Shown: positions 36,376-48,466 of the stretch, piece after piece
Numbering within the stretch: the stretch's first letter is position 1
How the letters are laid out: every line of letters begins with the position of its first letter
From: Lentinus brumalis
Taxonomy: Eukaryota > Basidiomycota > Agaricomycetes > Polyporales > Polyporaceae
Direction of reading: 5' to 3'
DNA length: 64,000 bases
NCBI GenBank assembly: GCA_001792895.1
Contig: MARA01000014.1
Location: 1 to 64,000 of the forward strand
Notes under the pieces: model-generated
What the model was told of the DNA's origin: nothing
The model's database searches: none
Seen by the model: only the letters and a program-made list of their open reading frames with translations
Made by a program: the position numbers and the translations under genes

Positions 36376-36640
36376 CTAGGTCCGACTCACGACGTGTTCA
36401 TTCAGCATGGTCCATCCGTCGGCTAGCTCAGCCAGCAGGTCCTGCCGAGAAAGTGGCTCGTTCTCGGGGACAGTCGCACAGTTGAAGCCGACCCAGGCAA
36501 CGCGATTGACCGCCGGCATCACGACGACGTCCTGCCTCTTGACTGCCCCATGCTTGACATACGCCTTGTGCACAGCGTACAACGCCTTGAGCGCAATCTC
36601 CGCCAGCGTCGGGGTTATGTTCTCGCTCGACAGTACTTAC
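36376..36640 (-). pseudogene. Isolated coding-like exon, function unknown
   Basis: The minus-strand frame reads LSSENITPTLAEIALKALYA, KRQDVVVMPAVNRVAWVGFN and then LSRQDLLAELADGWTML. Composition and periodicity look like real protein. It ends at a GTGAGT donor-like site, and several GTAAGTACT words occur nearby on this strand. Neighbouring exons could not be joined. It may be a relic or part of a gene whose other exons I missed. Confidence 0.4.
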
Positions 36641-37145
36641 TGGCTGACAGCGAAAGAAACGAAGTTAAGTACTCGAAGCGGCGACGGGCTCGACTCGGAC
36701 TCCCGATTGGAACACCTAGAAGTAATGACCTTTGGCAGATTGCTGAAGAGGTTCATCGTCAAAATTCCTATGATATTCCTCCTGAGCACTGCCGGTACCA
36801 CAATGGCATGCCAGTGGCATCCTTTATCTGTTACGCCATCTTCCTGCTCAAAGCTGACTCCGTGCCACCAGCAACATTCAAGCCGAATTGCGATGTCCAT
36901 ACGCAGTACTTACTATAGCAAAGAGCTCGCACAATCGCCACAGGCAACGGTCTGCAGCGGACTCGACAAGGCCCGCCTTGTCTGATACCTGCTCGCAAGC
37001 TTCAGGACTCAGCCGTTTGCCCGCCATTGTACCCTTTCCCTCCTCCCTTTGTTCTGGCGGCCACGACGACTAGCAGCATCCCGCCAACGACCTACATAGA
37101 CAGGTGCGTCCCGGCACGACTCAACATCCCCCTCCTCACTAAGCC
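36641..37145. other. Intergenic region
   Basis: Open frames on both strands are short and conflict with each other. No motif is seen. It includes the promoter of the next gene. Confidence 0.4.
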
Positions 37146-38511
37146 ATGTCGACAGGACACGCTCCTCTTCCCGGCGGAACGCCTCCCAGTGGGCTTTCCG
37201 AAGCAGCACCCCCACAGGCCGAGCTACCCGAGTCCCACAAGACGCTCGGTACTTCAAACGGTCTCCCTCCCGACCTCAGCCAACGTCCAGCCATCGTACC
37301 CGGACGAGAAGTTACGGGGGACGCCGACGCTCGATGTTTCATCACGATCCAGCCTCCCTCGCCCCCGCCCCCGCCTCAGCGGTTCGAAGACCCGTTCCTC
37401 GCCGCCGCGACCGCCGGCGACGAACTGCGCATCCGTCCCTGCGACAACTGGGACACGTCCATCGCGCTCAAGGACGTGCTAGAGCAGCTGCGAAGGGAGG
37501 GCGTCATCAAGAACGTGCAGTCCACGGAACGCGACGAGCTACGGCAGTGGCAGGCCGTCGGGCAATGGCGAGTCCCCTTTCTCTTCTTTGTTTCTGCGTT
37601 CTCTCCACATGCTAACTCAGTGGCAACGCGCGGTGACCTGCTCGCGTTCAGCGCCCAGAACCTTGACCAGAACTACGTCCGTCCGACCAACGCTCAAATC
37701 GCCGCAGGCAGCTCTGCTGGGCCGGCAGCGACCCCCGGCCGCAAGACCCTGGAACAACCCGAGCAGCCCGAAGCCCATGCGACCGACCATGCAGGCAGTA
37801 GCATCCCAGGAACAAACTTCAAAAGACCAAACCGAAAGCCGCCAAAGAATGCAACGGACGTGCGCCAGACCCCCGCGGCCCTCCAAAGGGCGCGCGCCCA
37901 ATCGACTTCCGCGGACGCATCACAGCGCACTCCCAGCACCGACGCACACCCAGAGCACACGTGAGTCCAGTCCCGACATCCCCCCCCCGCAGCGAGCCGC
38001 CTTTGAACTGATTACTGTCGCCAGCTTCAGACCCCACGCCAGCGCGCTCCCGCATCTGCGCCTTCCCCCGACCCTTCCGCAAGTTCAGCTTCCGCGCCCC
38101 CCATCTGAGTCCACTAGCACTGGCAGTTCACCGAACTCCTCCAGCACGATATCCGACCACACTCCACTCGAGCCCCTCCGCCCACCCGCGCCCCCGCCCA
38201 TCCCACTGCAGCCTATGCCGATGCCGTATCCGCACCCGCCCGGCGCCGGCCAGCAGTTCGAGTTCGCGTTCAAGTTCGGGTACGCGTCGCAGGGTGCAAG
38301 CAGCAGCAGCAGCAGCACTGTGACTTCCGACCTGAAGCCGCACGACTCCCGGGGCCCCGAGCCCGCCAAGATGGTCTTCGTCAGCGGACGGCCGCAAGCT
38401 CAGCAGGCCCCTCCCCGGAAGAAACGTGGTGCGGGACCTGCACGCAAGCGCAAGGGTAAGGATAAGGATAAGGCGAAGGCGGCATCGGGCCCATCCACAT
38501 CCCGAGGCTAG
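37146..38511 (+). CDS. Proline-rich hypothetical protein with basic C-terminus
   Basis: I do not recognise this gene. Exon 1 (from 37146) encodes a Pro-rich start, then a more ordered part (FEDPFLAAATAGDELRIRPC, SIALKDVLEQLRREGVIKNV). An intron near 37569-37620 is likely but its donor is unclear. The next exon gives LLAFSAQNLDQNYVRPTNAQ and ends at a GTGAGT donor (37961). The last exon (38025-38511) is Pro/Ser-rich with FEFAFKFGYASQG. It ends in a strong nuclear-localisation-like tail (PPRKKRGAGPARKRKGKDKD). A nuclear protein is plausible. Confidence 0.65.
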
Positions 38512-38845
38512 CACCAAGCATCCAGTACCTTACTTCCCCCCATACTTGTACTCTACTACCATCTCAGTAATAGAGAACCACGTTGTATGTTGCACCATGA
38601 CCCTCACTTGCCGCATCTCGCTCGCACACATCAAGCGATTATGAGTATGTGCATTCCACGGCTGCGTCCCGCCCATTAACCACGACAGATACATCCAATC
38701 GCAACTAGTCCGGTGGGGCACACCAGTCAGTAGTAGGGTAACGTTGTCATTCGTGACAGTCGTCAGTCGTAACGTATACGCGTAACGGCGCCGGCACCAG
38801 GCCGCCTCGTCCTCTATTTCCCTCGCCCCTCCAAGCTGCGACCAC
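38512..38845. other. Intergenic region between convergent genes
   Basis: 334 bp with no gene. The 3' ends of the two flanking genes meet here. Confidence 0.5.
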
Positions 38846-40625
38846 TCAGTCGACGGGGCTAACGAACAGCGTCAGCGCGCAGAACGGTGACAGTAAAATA
38901 GTAGCAACGTACAGGATCTCGCGCTCGGGGTGGACGTGGATCGAGGTGTGGCTGGGGACGCCCAGAATGCGCGGGAACGCGTTCAAGTTCTTGTGGAGCG
39001 TGATCTGGAAGACCGACGCGCTGCCTTGGCTGCACAGATGGTCAACGACCACACCCACAACTTCCGTCAACGAAAGCACGTACCGAGAAGCAATGGTGGC
39101 AGACGCGAGGAAGTAGAGCCAGATGCGGTACCAGCGATCACCGTACTTCTCGACGACCTTGTCCTTGTTGCTGATCCAGTTCTTGTACCAGCGCCAGAGG
39201 GTCGCGGAGTAGTGGACGCCGAGGACGTCGATGTTCTTGACCTCGAAGCCGGCGGCCTCGAGCTGGTTGACGACCCAGCCGAGCGAGCAGGAGGCGTCGG
39301 CGCCGGGGAAGACGTACTTGTTCATGAAGAGACCCCAGATGAGGTCCTCGTACTGCCAGGAGGGGCGGAAACCGGCGACCTGGAAGACGAAGATGCCGTC
39401 GTCGTCGAGGAGGTCGTAGACCTGACGGAGGTACGCGCCGTAGCGGCGGATGCCAACGTGCTCAGCCATCTCGAGGGACACGATCTTGGTATACGCGCCG
39501 CGACCGCCGGGGGTGTCACGGAAGTCGGTGCAGAGGATGCGGGCGCGGGAGGGATCGCCGCCGTTGTCGAGGATGCGCTTGTTGCCGAACTTTGTCTGAT
39601 TCTTGCCGAGGGTGACACCGGTGACATCGCAGCCGTAGTTCTTGTGGGCGAAGGCGCAAAGGGTACCCCAGCCGCAGCCTATGTCGAGGAGACGATCTTC
39701 GGGCTTGAGGTTGAGCTACGGAGAATGTGAGCGAGTAGACGGACGGAAGTGGGGGGAGAACGGACCTTCTCGCAGACGATGGTGAGCTTGTTGTCCTGGA
39801 GCTCCTCGAGGGACTCTTCGCGGGTGATGTCTCTGACGATACCGGAGGTATAGATCATGCGGGGGCCGAGGAACCTGGAGAACGGGCGTCAAAACGATGA
39901 TGGGCGCAAGAAAGTAACGGAAGGGCGGCGGACCATTCGTAGAAGTCGTCGCCTCCTGGAGGTGGGAGATGATGGTGAGCGACACGAAAAGACGCGTTGA
40001 AACACGGGACGTACGGTCGTAGTGGTCGCGAACCTGCTCCTCATCCTGGTCCCTGGAGTGCCAGAGGACGTCGGGAATGAGCTGGAAGAAGACGTGCTTG
40101 AAGAGCTCGGGAGTAAAGACCATCTTTGCCCAGTCGTGACGGCACTCGAGGATGTCGAGCATGTCGCCTGTGCGGGGTGAGTGTGTGTGACACGTGGAAG
40201 GCCAGTGGGGAGGACAGACCGTTGACCTCGATCTTGTTGTCAAAGTAGGCGTCGTGGAAGACCTGCATGGGGATCTTCTCCTTTGCGAAGTACTTTGCCT
40301 TGAGCTCGGGGTCTGTGATGGTAATGTACTCCTCGATGTTGCGGCCGGGGAGCTGGACCTTCTGGTTCTTACGGGGGCCGTAGGTGCTCATGACAGTCCA
40401 GTAGGCGACTGTGATGGGGAGGCCGAGGAGGAGGACGAGGAAGAGGTATGTCTTGAAGCCGCCATGGGAGACGACGGGGAGGGTGCGCTTGACGAACCAG
40501 GGGATGCCGAGGACGAGGGCGGCGAGCTGGTAGTTGGAGAAGTAGCCGTTGCCCTCTGCGAGCCCGATGAGCGGTGCATTTTTAATGGCTGGGGTATTGG
40601 TGACTGTCACTGAGTAGGACGACAT
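38846..40625 (-). CDS. MTS1: Sphingolipid C9-methyltransferase
   Basis: It adds the C9 methyl branch to the sphingoid base of fungal glucosylceramides, using S-adenosylmethionine. The model has six exons (40625-40220, 40167-40015, 39955-39934, 39874-39766, 39715-39084, 39029-38846), 501 residues. Two N-terminal membrane helices (YQLAALVLGIPWFV; TYLFLVLLLGLPITVAYW) fit ER anchoring. The fold is that of cyclopropane fatty-acid synthases: SAM motif I is LLDIGCGWGTLCAF, followed by VTGVTLGKNQTKFG, IVSLEMAEHVGIRRYG and FVFQVAGFRPSWQYEDLIWG. One exon is only 22 nt. It is divergent from YIF1, with 175 bp between starts. Confidence 0.95.
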
Positions 40626-40800
40626 CGCGACACGCCTTCTGCAGACGGAGACGTGGCACGAAGCTGGGGATCTCTCTCAGCCGAGCTTCAAAAGGGCCCC
40701 CTCGGCTAGCGCCCTGCTTGGCCGTGTTTGGCACAGCGCCCTCCACGCGCCCTCCTCCTCCTGGTCGCCGTCCTCGCCGCCGAGCTGACCATCCGCCGCG

Positions 40801-42110
40801 ATGTCGTACTACACAAACAACGCGAGCCCGCCGCCGCTGCAGCACCCCGTCCCCACTCACCCCGCCTACATCCCCGAGCCGCCCTCCACGCCCATGTCTC
40901 CCCAGGGCTACCAGCGGTACACCAGCTCCCCCACCGCACCCAACTATTCCCAGCCCATCCCCGCACAGGGCCACCAGTCTCTCGTCCCTCCCCCCTATGG
41001 CCCCGGCTCCGCCTACCACCCCCAGCCCCACCATCCCCACCCCCAGATGGCCCCCGGAGCCCCCGTAGACTTCAGCGCATGGGGCTTCGACAACGCCACC
41101 GCCGCCTTCGGTATGCAGCTCGGCCAGAGCGCAGTAGCTGCAGGCCAGGAGTATGTCCAGAAGAACGTCCGTACCGTCTACCGTCGCGCGCGTGCACATG
41201 CTGACTCCACATGCAGCTCGGAGGCTTCATCCCCATCTCCATGCTCAAGCACCATTTCAACGTCTCAAATTCCTACGTCATCAAGAAACTCCGTCTCCTC
41301 GTCTTCCCATGGCGACACAAGCCCTGGTCCCGCCGCGTCCACCGCCTCGAGAACGGCCAGTCCGAGTGGTCCCCGCCCCGCGAGGACCTCAACTCTCCCG
41401 ACCTCTACATCCCCCGTGAGCACCCCGCGCCCGTTCGCCCGTTTCTGCCTACGTGTGCGTCCACTTACACGTGTCCGCAGTCATGGCCTTCGTCACCTAC
41501 ATCCTCCTTGCTGCGCTCTATTCCGGCCTCAACTCCCGCTTCCACCCCGAGATTCTCGGAATAACCGCCTCCAAAGCGCTCGCAGTCGTCCTCCTCGACT
41601 TCTTCTTTGTCAAGTCCGGCTGCTATTTCCTCAACATCCCCGTCAGTGCTCTTGCCTACACGCACGTCTTCGCATTGTCTGACTGCATGTGCGTCCACAG
41701 GGCGGTCTGTCAAGCCAAGTGCTCGACCTCCTCGCCTACGACGGGTACAAGTTCGTCGGGTACGTCTCCCCGCACCTGCCTCCCGCATCACACTGGCCTA
41801 AACCATTCCGAAAGCGTCATCATCACCCTGATAGCAGGTCTCCTCGGCTTCGGCCGCACCATGTACCTCCTCACCTTCATATACACCTTCCTCGCCACCT
41901 CTTTCTTTCTGGTGTGTCCCCCCTCTGTTTCTAACTTAAAGTACGTACTGACTCACCCCCCAGCTCCGCTCACTCCGCTCCATGGTCCTCCCCGACGCCT
42001 CCGCAACCGCCGCCGCCGTAAACCCCTCCCAGCGCTCCCGCCGCATAACCTTCCTCTTCCTCGTCGCCGTCAGCCAGATCCTCTACATGGGCGTCCTCGT
42101 CCGCGTATGA
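40801..42110 (+). CDS. YIF1: ER-Golgi vesicle protein Yif1
   Basis: Yif1 pairs with Yip1 on COPII vesicles and takes part in ER-to-Golgi transport and vesicle fusion. Six exons (40801-41166, 41217-41415, 41481-41641, 41701-41759, 41815-41911, 41964-42110) give 342 residues. A Pro/Tyr/Gln-rich cytosolic N-terminus (about 95 residues) is followed by the family core FGMQLGQSAVAAGQEYVQKN, GGFIPISMLKHHFNVSNSYV and LRLLVFPWRHKPWSR. Then come several membrane helices (AFVTYILLAALYSGL, LAVVLLDFFFVKSGCYFL, IITLIAGLLGFGRTMYLL, ITFLFLVAVSQILYMGVL). Confidence 0.94.
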
Positions 42111-43087
42111 TGCGGGCCGTGACTACTTACGCGCACTTTGTACCACTCTCACACTCAGACTGGACCAGGAATGGATGGATGCCACATTCGGTCTCACTCT
42201 TGGTCGATTCGGACACGTCCGCGGCCCGATGCTCGTGTGCCTTTCTGAAGGATGGCAACGGAAGCATGCCATGATCCCGCTCCCGCTCCCGGTGCACCAA
42301 CTGCCGAGACCTCTCATCGCTACAATGTCGCGATCCCGGCCAACAAGTCACTGCGTGACCAGCATAACGTACGACCCGAGGCGTGTCCTTACGTTCATCC
42401 GCCTCCGCGAGGCTCACCGCGGGTCCCGGTGTGTTCTGGGGTGCCCGCCTGTACTATGTAGTACTGTACATTCATCTTACGCAATCCCGCCGCGCTGATC
42501 GCCATCCCCTCAGCTCGTGAGATCTTGAGAGGTTGCAGACCATACCGTCGGTTTCGTCTGATCTCACCGCAGCTCATCCGGTCTGGGGGACAGCCAAGGC
42601 TCCGAGTCCGCATATGCGATATGGCCATGCGATCCCCAGGCACCGTGCACGGTCCGCATGTTACATAGATTGCTTGAGCGGCCAAGAGGGTGGAGAGGGA
42701 CACTCCCGCGCCTCCAAGCCCCGGCCTCGCCGCGGCGGTGGGGCAGAGCCTGAGCAGTTCATCGTCTACAGGGTCACCCACGCCGACGACAGCGTGCACA
42801 CTGAAGCAGCCGTTCATATCTCAGCGTCCTCTTAGAGTACCAACATTGGCGAGTGGGCCGCCGGAGGCACGGTACCTTCGCGGGACTCGACCAGTCGGTG
42901 TCCCGATTCAAGGAATGACGCGGTCGAACCCACGCACGAAGATCTCAGTCGCTTTGAAGGTATATAAGTAAGTAGAAGTAGACGTGTCGCAGCACGCCTT
43001 CGTTGGCGGGGTGGCGAACGGTGCAAACAGAAGAGGCGAAGCCTAGCGCTGTGGTCGTAAATCTGAGGACGTGGTCCTGGTTAAACA
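42111..43087. other. Intergenic region left of the inverted repeat
   Basis: Nearly 1 kb without a gene I can support. A GGTATATAAG TATA-like word lies near 42959-42968 but leads into no ORF. Confidence 0.5.
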
Positions 43088-43401
43088 TCAGGACCCTTCC
43101 TCCTACTTACCCTTCCTCTAGGCTCGCAGTGCCAGCCTCTAGTTACTCGTACCTCATAATAGAGGCTGGTTCTACTTATCGAGGGGGGTGCAGAGGGGTG
43201 CCGTGAGAACTGCTGAGTCCGAACTGTTGGCGGGTGGGAACAGTCGGACTCTGAAAACCCCAGCGCTTCCCTGAGCCCAGGGAAAGCCCTGCGCCTCCTC
43301 GTCGCTCTGGCAGGTCTGAGAAATTTCTATTATGAGGTACGAGTAACTAGAGGCTGGCACTGCGAGCCTAGAGGAAGGGTAAGTAGGAGGAAGGGTCCTG
43401 A
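43088..43401. mobile_element. Foldback/MITE-like element with perfect 76-bp inverted repeats
   Basis: The left arm 43088-43163 is the exact reverse complement of the right arm 43326-43401, leaving a 162-bp loop. The arms begin TCAGGACCCTTCCTCC and end CATAATAGA at the loop. Inside the left arm a smaller palindrome (CCAGCCTCTA to TAGAGGCTGG) overlaps the loop border. There is no ORF of note and no clear target duplication. Perfect arm identity points to recent origin or copy correction. It could be a non-autonomous transposon or a hairpin-RNA source. An assembly artefact is also possible. Confidence 0.85.
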
Positions 43402-43658
43402 CGTAGGAATGGTCAAGTACTTAGCTTAGTATGGGACCTGAACAATTACGTAAGCATTGCCGGTTTTGGGAGAGAAACTTCACCGATTGAGCATGAGAGT
43501 CAGTAAAGCTGTTCTCCTCCGCCTTCCTCCTCCTCTACGCTTTGCGGGCCTTGGCTTGGAACTTGGGAACTTCGGCTTGTCAGTTAGCTAGGAGGTAGTC
43601 TTTGTCTCGCACTCGTGTCCACGGTACCCACACTTGAGCCGATTCCTGCCCGTACTCG
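43402..43658. promoter_or_regulatory. Promoter region of MTR4
   Basis: A short upstream region with pyrimidine-rich tracts (for example CTCCTCCGCCTTCC near 43511) ahead of the ATG at 43659. No TATA box is seen, in line with a housekeeping gene. Confidence 0.45.
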
Positions 43659-46600
43659 ATGGACTCCAACGATCTCTTCTCGTTTCTGAACGAGGCACCC
43701 CCGACCGACTTCACACAAGATGCCGACGGGGATACTCAGATGCACAGTGCTTCTAAGAAACGCAAGGTAACAACACCGGATGCCGCAGAAGTAAACGGCA
43801 CCTCCGCCGACTCTCCGAGCAATGAAGCCGGGCCCTCGGAGCCCAAGAAGCCACGGTTGGCCTCCCCAAACCCAATCGTCGTGGATGAGGTCGAGATTGA
43901 GGCCAAGCGGGAGGTGGCGGCGAGTGCGGGTCTGACTGGGGCAGTTGAGGCAGGTTCGCGGTTAGAATTGCGGCATCAGGTGAGTGCTTTATCTCGTTCG
44001 GTCAAGCGTGCAAGCCGACGGCCACCCAAGGAGACCTCTTTTTTGACCATGTTTGCAGGTACGGCACCAAGTCGCGGTGCCCCCGGGATACCCGTACATA
44101 CCAATCGCGAATCATGTCCCTCCCGAAAAACCCGCACGCGAATACAAGTTCGTTTTGGACCCCTTCCAGCAAGTGTCGGTGCATGCCATACAGCGGAACG
44201 AGAGTGTGCTCGTCTCCGCGCACACCAGTGCGGGAAAGACTGTCGTGGCCGAGTACGCCATTGCTCAGTGTCTACAGCAGAAGCAGCGAGTGATCTACAC
44301 GAGTCCAATCAAGGCCAGTAAATAGGTTGCTGTACGAGAACTCAATGAATAAACTTCGTTTGCAATACAGGCTCTGAGCAACCAGAAGTATCGTGAGATG
44401 CTTGCTGACTTTGGGGATGTCGGCCTGATGACCGGAGACGTCACCATCAACCCGACTGCAACATGTCTGGTCATGACCACAGAGGTGCGTCCAGCCCGGA
44501 GTATGACAACATCCGCTTCTGACATGTCTCACCCATACCAGATTCTGCGGTCAATGCTGTACCGTGGCTCCGAGATCATGCGCGAAGTAGCATGGGTCAT
44601 CTTCGACGAGATCCACTACATGCGCGACAAGGAGCGTGGCGTAGTCTGGGAAGAGACTATCATCCTGCTGCCACACACCGTGCGCTACGTCTTCCTCTCC
44701 GCCACCATTCCGAACGCCATGCAGTTTGCGGAGTGGATATGCAAGTCACACGAACAGCCCTGTCATGTCGTCTACACCGATTTCCGACCAACCCCGCTCC
44801 AACACTACCTGTTCCCCGCTGGCGGCGAGGGCATCTACCTCGTCGTCAACGAGAAGGGCGAATTCCGCGAGGACAACTTCACGAAGGCGATGGGCATGCT
44901 GCAGGACAGACAAGGCGACGACCCGGCGGATTCAAAAGCTGGCAAGGGCAAGAAAGGCAAGATCAAGAAGGGTGGCGACAAGAAAGGTGCCGCGTCTCGC
45001 ATTCAGCGACAACCAGATCATGCACTGACATTTTGCAGGCAACTCGGACATCCAGAAGATTGTGCGGATGATCATGCTCAAGAACTACAACCCGGTCATC
45101 GTCTTCGCCTTCAGCAAGCGCGAGTGCGAGGCGCTCGCGCTGCAGATGTCGAAACTCGAGTTCAACTCGACGGACGAGCAGGACCTGATCACAAACATCT
45201 TCAACAATGCGATGGACAACCTCGCGCCCGACGACCGCCAGCTACCGCAGATCACGAACTTGCTCCCGCTCCTGAAGCGTGGTATCGGCATCCATCATGG
45301 CGGCCTCCTGCCTATTCTCAAGGAGGTCATCGAGATCCTGTTCCAGGAGGGCCTCATAAAGGTCCTCTTCGCCACCGAGACGTTCTCCATCGGGCTCAAC
45401 ATGCCCGCGAAGACCGTCGTGTTCACTGCGACACGCAAGTTCGACGGGCGAGACTTCCGTAACCTCTCTTCGGGCGAGTACATCCAGATGTCCGGTCGTG
45501 CTGGTCGTCGTGGTCTGGACGACCGCGGTGTCGTCATCATGATGGTAGACGAGAAGCTCGAGCCGACGGCCGCGAAGGAGATGGTCAAGGGCGAGGCGGA
45601 CAGGCTAGACTCGGCGTTCCACCTCGGGTACAACATGATTCTGAACCTCATGAAGGTCGAAGGTATCAGCCCGGAATTCATGCTCGAGCGGTGTTTCTAC
45701 CAGTTCCAGAACAACGCCGAGGTGCCGATGATCGAAGCCAGTAAGTCTCGCCGCTGCGATTTCTCTGCGCTGCATTGATGCTGACGACCGGAACACGCCA
45801 GAATTGCAGAAAGAGGAAGCCTTGAAGGCAGCCATCACCATCCCTGACGAGGAATTGGTCGCGAGCTACTATGAGTATCGGCAGCAGCTTGACCAGATGG
45901 CCGCCGACTTCAGGGAAGTCATCACGCATCCGAACTACGTGCTGCCCTTCCTCCAACCCGGACGGCTCGTCAAGGTCAAGCACGAGAAGCTGGACTTTGG
46001 TTGGGGTATCATTGTGAATTACCAAAAACGACTGCCTCCCAAGGTGCGTAGCTTCGTCTGTTCCATGACGTAGTAAACACTGATGTGCTTGTCCTCAGAA
46101 CCGTCCTGGTCCAAAGATCGAGGACATCCCGGCACACGAACAGTACATAGTCGATGTTCTGCTGTATTGTGCGAGGGGCTCGACCTTGCCAAAGGATCGC
46201 AACACAACGACGCCAACACCAGGCGGTGTCCAGCCTTGTCCCTCCGGTCGCAACGGCGAACCGCTCGTCGTCCCTGTCCTCCTTTCCACGATCGACTCGA
46301 TCAGCCGCCTGCGCCTCTTCATGCCCAAGGATCTGCGCTCGCTCGACCAGCGCAACACAACGTGGAAGAGCGTGCTCGAGGTGCAAAGCCGCTTCCCCGA
46401 CGGCATCCCGCTGCTCGACCCGATCGCGGACATGAAGATCACCGACGACAAGTTCAAGGAGCTCGTGCAGAAGATCGACACGATGGAGCGCAAGATGTTC
46501 GCAAGCCCGCTGCACAAGGACCCGCGCCTCCCGGAGCTGTACACCCTCTACGCGCGCAAGCAGGAGCACCAGAACGTGATCCGCGAGCTGAAGAAGCGCA

Positions 46601-47333
46601 TCCAGGCGACGCACGACGTGCTGCAGATGGAGGAGCTCAAGTGTCGCAAGCGTGTGCTCCGCCGGCTTGGGTTCACGACGGCCGAGGACATCGTCGACAT
46701 GAAGGGCCGTGTTGCGTGTGAGATCAGCACGGGTGACGAGCTGCTGCTCACAGAGCTCATCTTCAATGGTGTCTTCAACTCGCTTTCGCCAGAGCAGTGT
46801 GCAGGCTTGCTCAGCTGCTTCGTTTTCACTGAGAAGGTATGCGCGCAATCGGTGTATCCATAATGCTGGTTGCTGATCGTTAATCCGCAGAGCGAGCAAG
46901 TCACGAAGCTCAAGGAGGAACTCGCAGCTCCCCTTCGCGTCATGCAGGAGATCGCACGACGCATCGCGAAGGTGTCAAAAGAGTCGAAGCTTACCATCAA
47001 CGAGGACGAGTACGTCAAGTCATTTAAGGTCGAGCTGATGGACGCCGTCGTCCAGTGGTGCCGCGGAGCCTCGTTCTCCGATATATGCAAGGTTCGCTCA
47101 CGATTGTTTCGTTCGTTGCCGTGATGTGCTAACCTTTCCACGAACTTCAGCTTACGGATCAGTTCGAGGGCAGTCTCATCCGTGTCTTCCGGCGACTGCA
47201 GGAACTCATCCGGCAGATGGCCCAAGCGGCCAAGGTCATCGGCAACAGCGAGCTACAAGAGAAGTTCGAGAAGGCGTCCGAGATGCTCGAGCGACCGAAC
47301 TCGGTCATCTTCTGTTCGTCACTGTACCTCTAG
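43659..47333 (+). CDS. MTR4: Exosome-associated RNA helicase Mtr4
   Basis: Mtr4 is the Ski2-like 3'-5' RNA helicase of the TRAMP complex that feeds RNA to the nuclear exosome. Nine exons give 1066 residues, the usual length: 43659-43979, 44059-44313, 44371-44484, 44542-44986, 45039-45740, 45802-46043, 46099-46836, 46891-47091, 47151-47333. Motifs are Walker [25 protein letters not shown], the DEIH box (FDEIHYMRD), [21 protein letters not shown] and [10 protein letters not shown]. The arch/KOW insertion ([20 protein letters not shown]) and the C-terminal DSHCT domain are present. The N-terminus has a basic nuclear signal (KKRKV). The intron after exon 2 starts with GC, not GT. Confidence 0.96.
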
Positions 47334-47918
47334 ACTGTTGCATCTTTACGACGAGGTGGAATGCCTGTCGTGCCCAGAGAGGTTTGCCCTTGGGCGTCTC
47401 GTATGAACATCACGATAGGTCGGATGGACGCCGCCCAGCTGGGATTGATATGACCATGCATATACCCGTCGGGTACGAGCTCTTCGCCAAAAAGTCGCGA
47501 ACCGCGGCGCATCATACATAATTGTACGAGTACATACGTGGTACCCCCCGGCGACAAACTCGAGCGGGGGAGGCCCCTCGCTGGTTCCTCGAAGGTCGGG
47601 AAGTTCGATGTGTGGCTTCAGTTTCGTGACCGTGGGACCACACCGGCCCGCAGGACGACCTTGTGGGTTATCCCGATGTCTGTCACCACACAGGAGGAAA
47701 TTCACCAGTTGCTGCGTGTCCCGTTCGTGTCCGCGTTCGCGTCTGCATCAGCGTCCGTTGTTGACAAAGTGGTTAAGAATGGCTTATGTAAGCTGGCATC
47801 ACTGACCCCTAAGTTTGTATCAACACGACCTAACACGACCTGCTTGTGGTTGCTATCCTCTCGCCAACCCCCATCTTACTGAATCTCAGTTCAGAATCAA
47901 AGCTCTACATCCTCCGCA
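47334..47918. other. Intergenic region
   Basis: About 585 bp. The left part is the MTR4 3' flank and the right part the promoter of the next gene. No gene is seen. Confidence 0.5.
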
Positions 47919-48466
47919 ATGGATGACCTGGAGTCGTGGCTCAGTGCCCGCCTCGATGCCCTGGAGCAGCGGATGACAGGGAGAATCGACGACTTGTGTG
48001 AGAAGGTTGACGATATGCACGTCAGGTTGAGCCAGGTGGAAGAGCTCGCCATGAAGACTCATATCAGCCGCGCGAAGGTACGCCTTCATGATTCTCGCGA
48101 GTGCTTCTTCTGCTCAATGACAGCCGCGTGTAGTTCGACAACTCACGGAGAGAAGACCTTATCGAAGTGCCATTTCCCGACGGTACGCCTCCGTGGAATC
48201 GCGAAGTCGACGGTCCGGACAACACCGGAGTCAGTACGCTTGCACTGGTATGATGTCTGAAGTAGCTGATTGTGCTGCAGAGGGTTGTGCTTCCTGCGCT
48301 TGATACCATTCAAGCTGTTGCCACCTTAACCACGGCGCAGACGTACGGGTATTTTAGGGGTTATTGGCCTGGTGAACCCCTTCCGTCCGTCCGAAAGGAT
48401 TGCAAGCGGATGATTTTCACTGCCATCGGGTGCCGGATGGACGGTCTTTTGGTAGACATGGATTGA
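47919..48466 (+). CDS. Mug135-like small fungal protein
   Basis: The Mug135-like C-terminal domain is a small fungal family; fission yeast mug135 is a meiosis-upregulated gene of unknown role. Exon 1 (from 47919) encodes an N-terminal coiled coil (RLDALEQRMTGRIDDLCEKV). After an intron at 48078-48133 the family core follows: REDLIEVPFPDGTPPWNREV, then LPALDTIQAVATLTTAQTYG and YFRGYWPGEPLP, ending in AIGCRMDGLLVDMD. A second intron near 48248-48280 appears to be only about 33 nt, unusually short, so that junction is uncertain. Confidence 0.78.

Noticed and set aside
38930..39730. 266-codon open frame on the plus strand
   Set aside because: It is the exact antisense of the sphingolipid C9-methyltransferase exon, has no motifs and is a typical GC-rich shadow frame.
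48248..48280. 33-nt intron as strong evidence of an ultra-short intron class
   Set aside because: The junction is uncertain and a neighbouring acceptor or small sequence error could change it. Mentioned only as a doubt in the Mug135-like entry.
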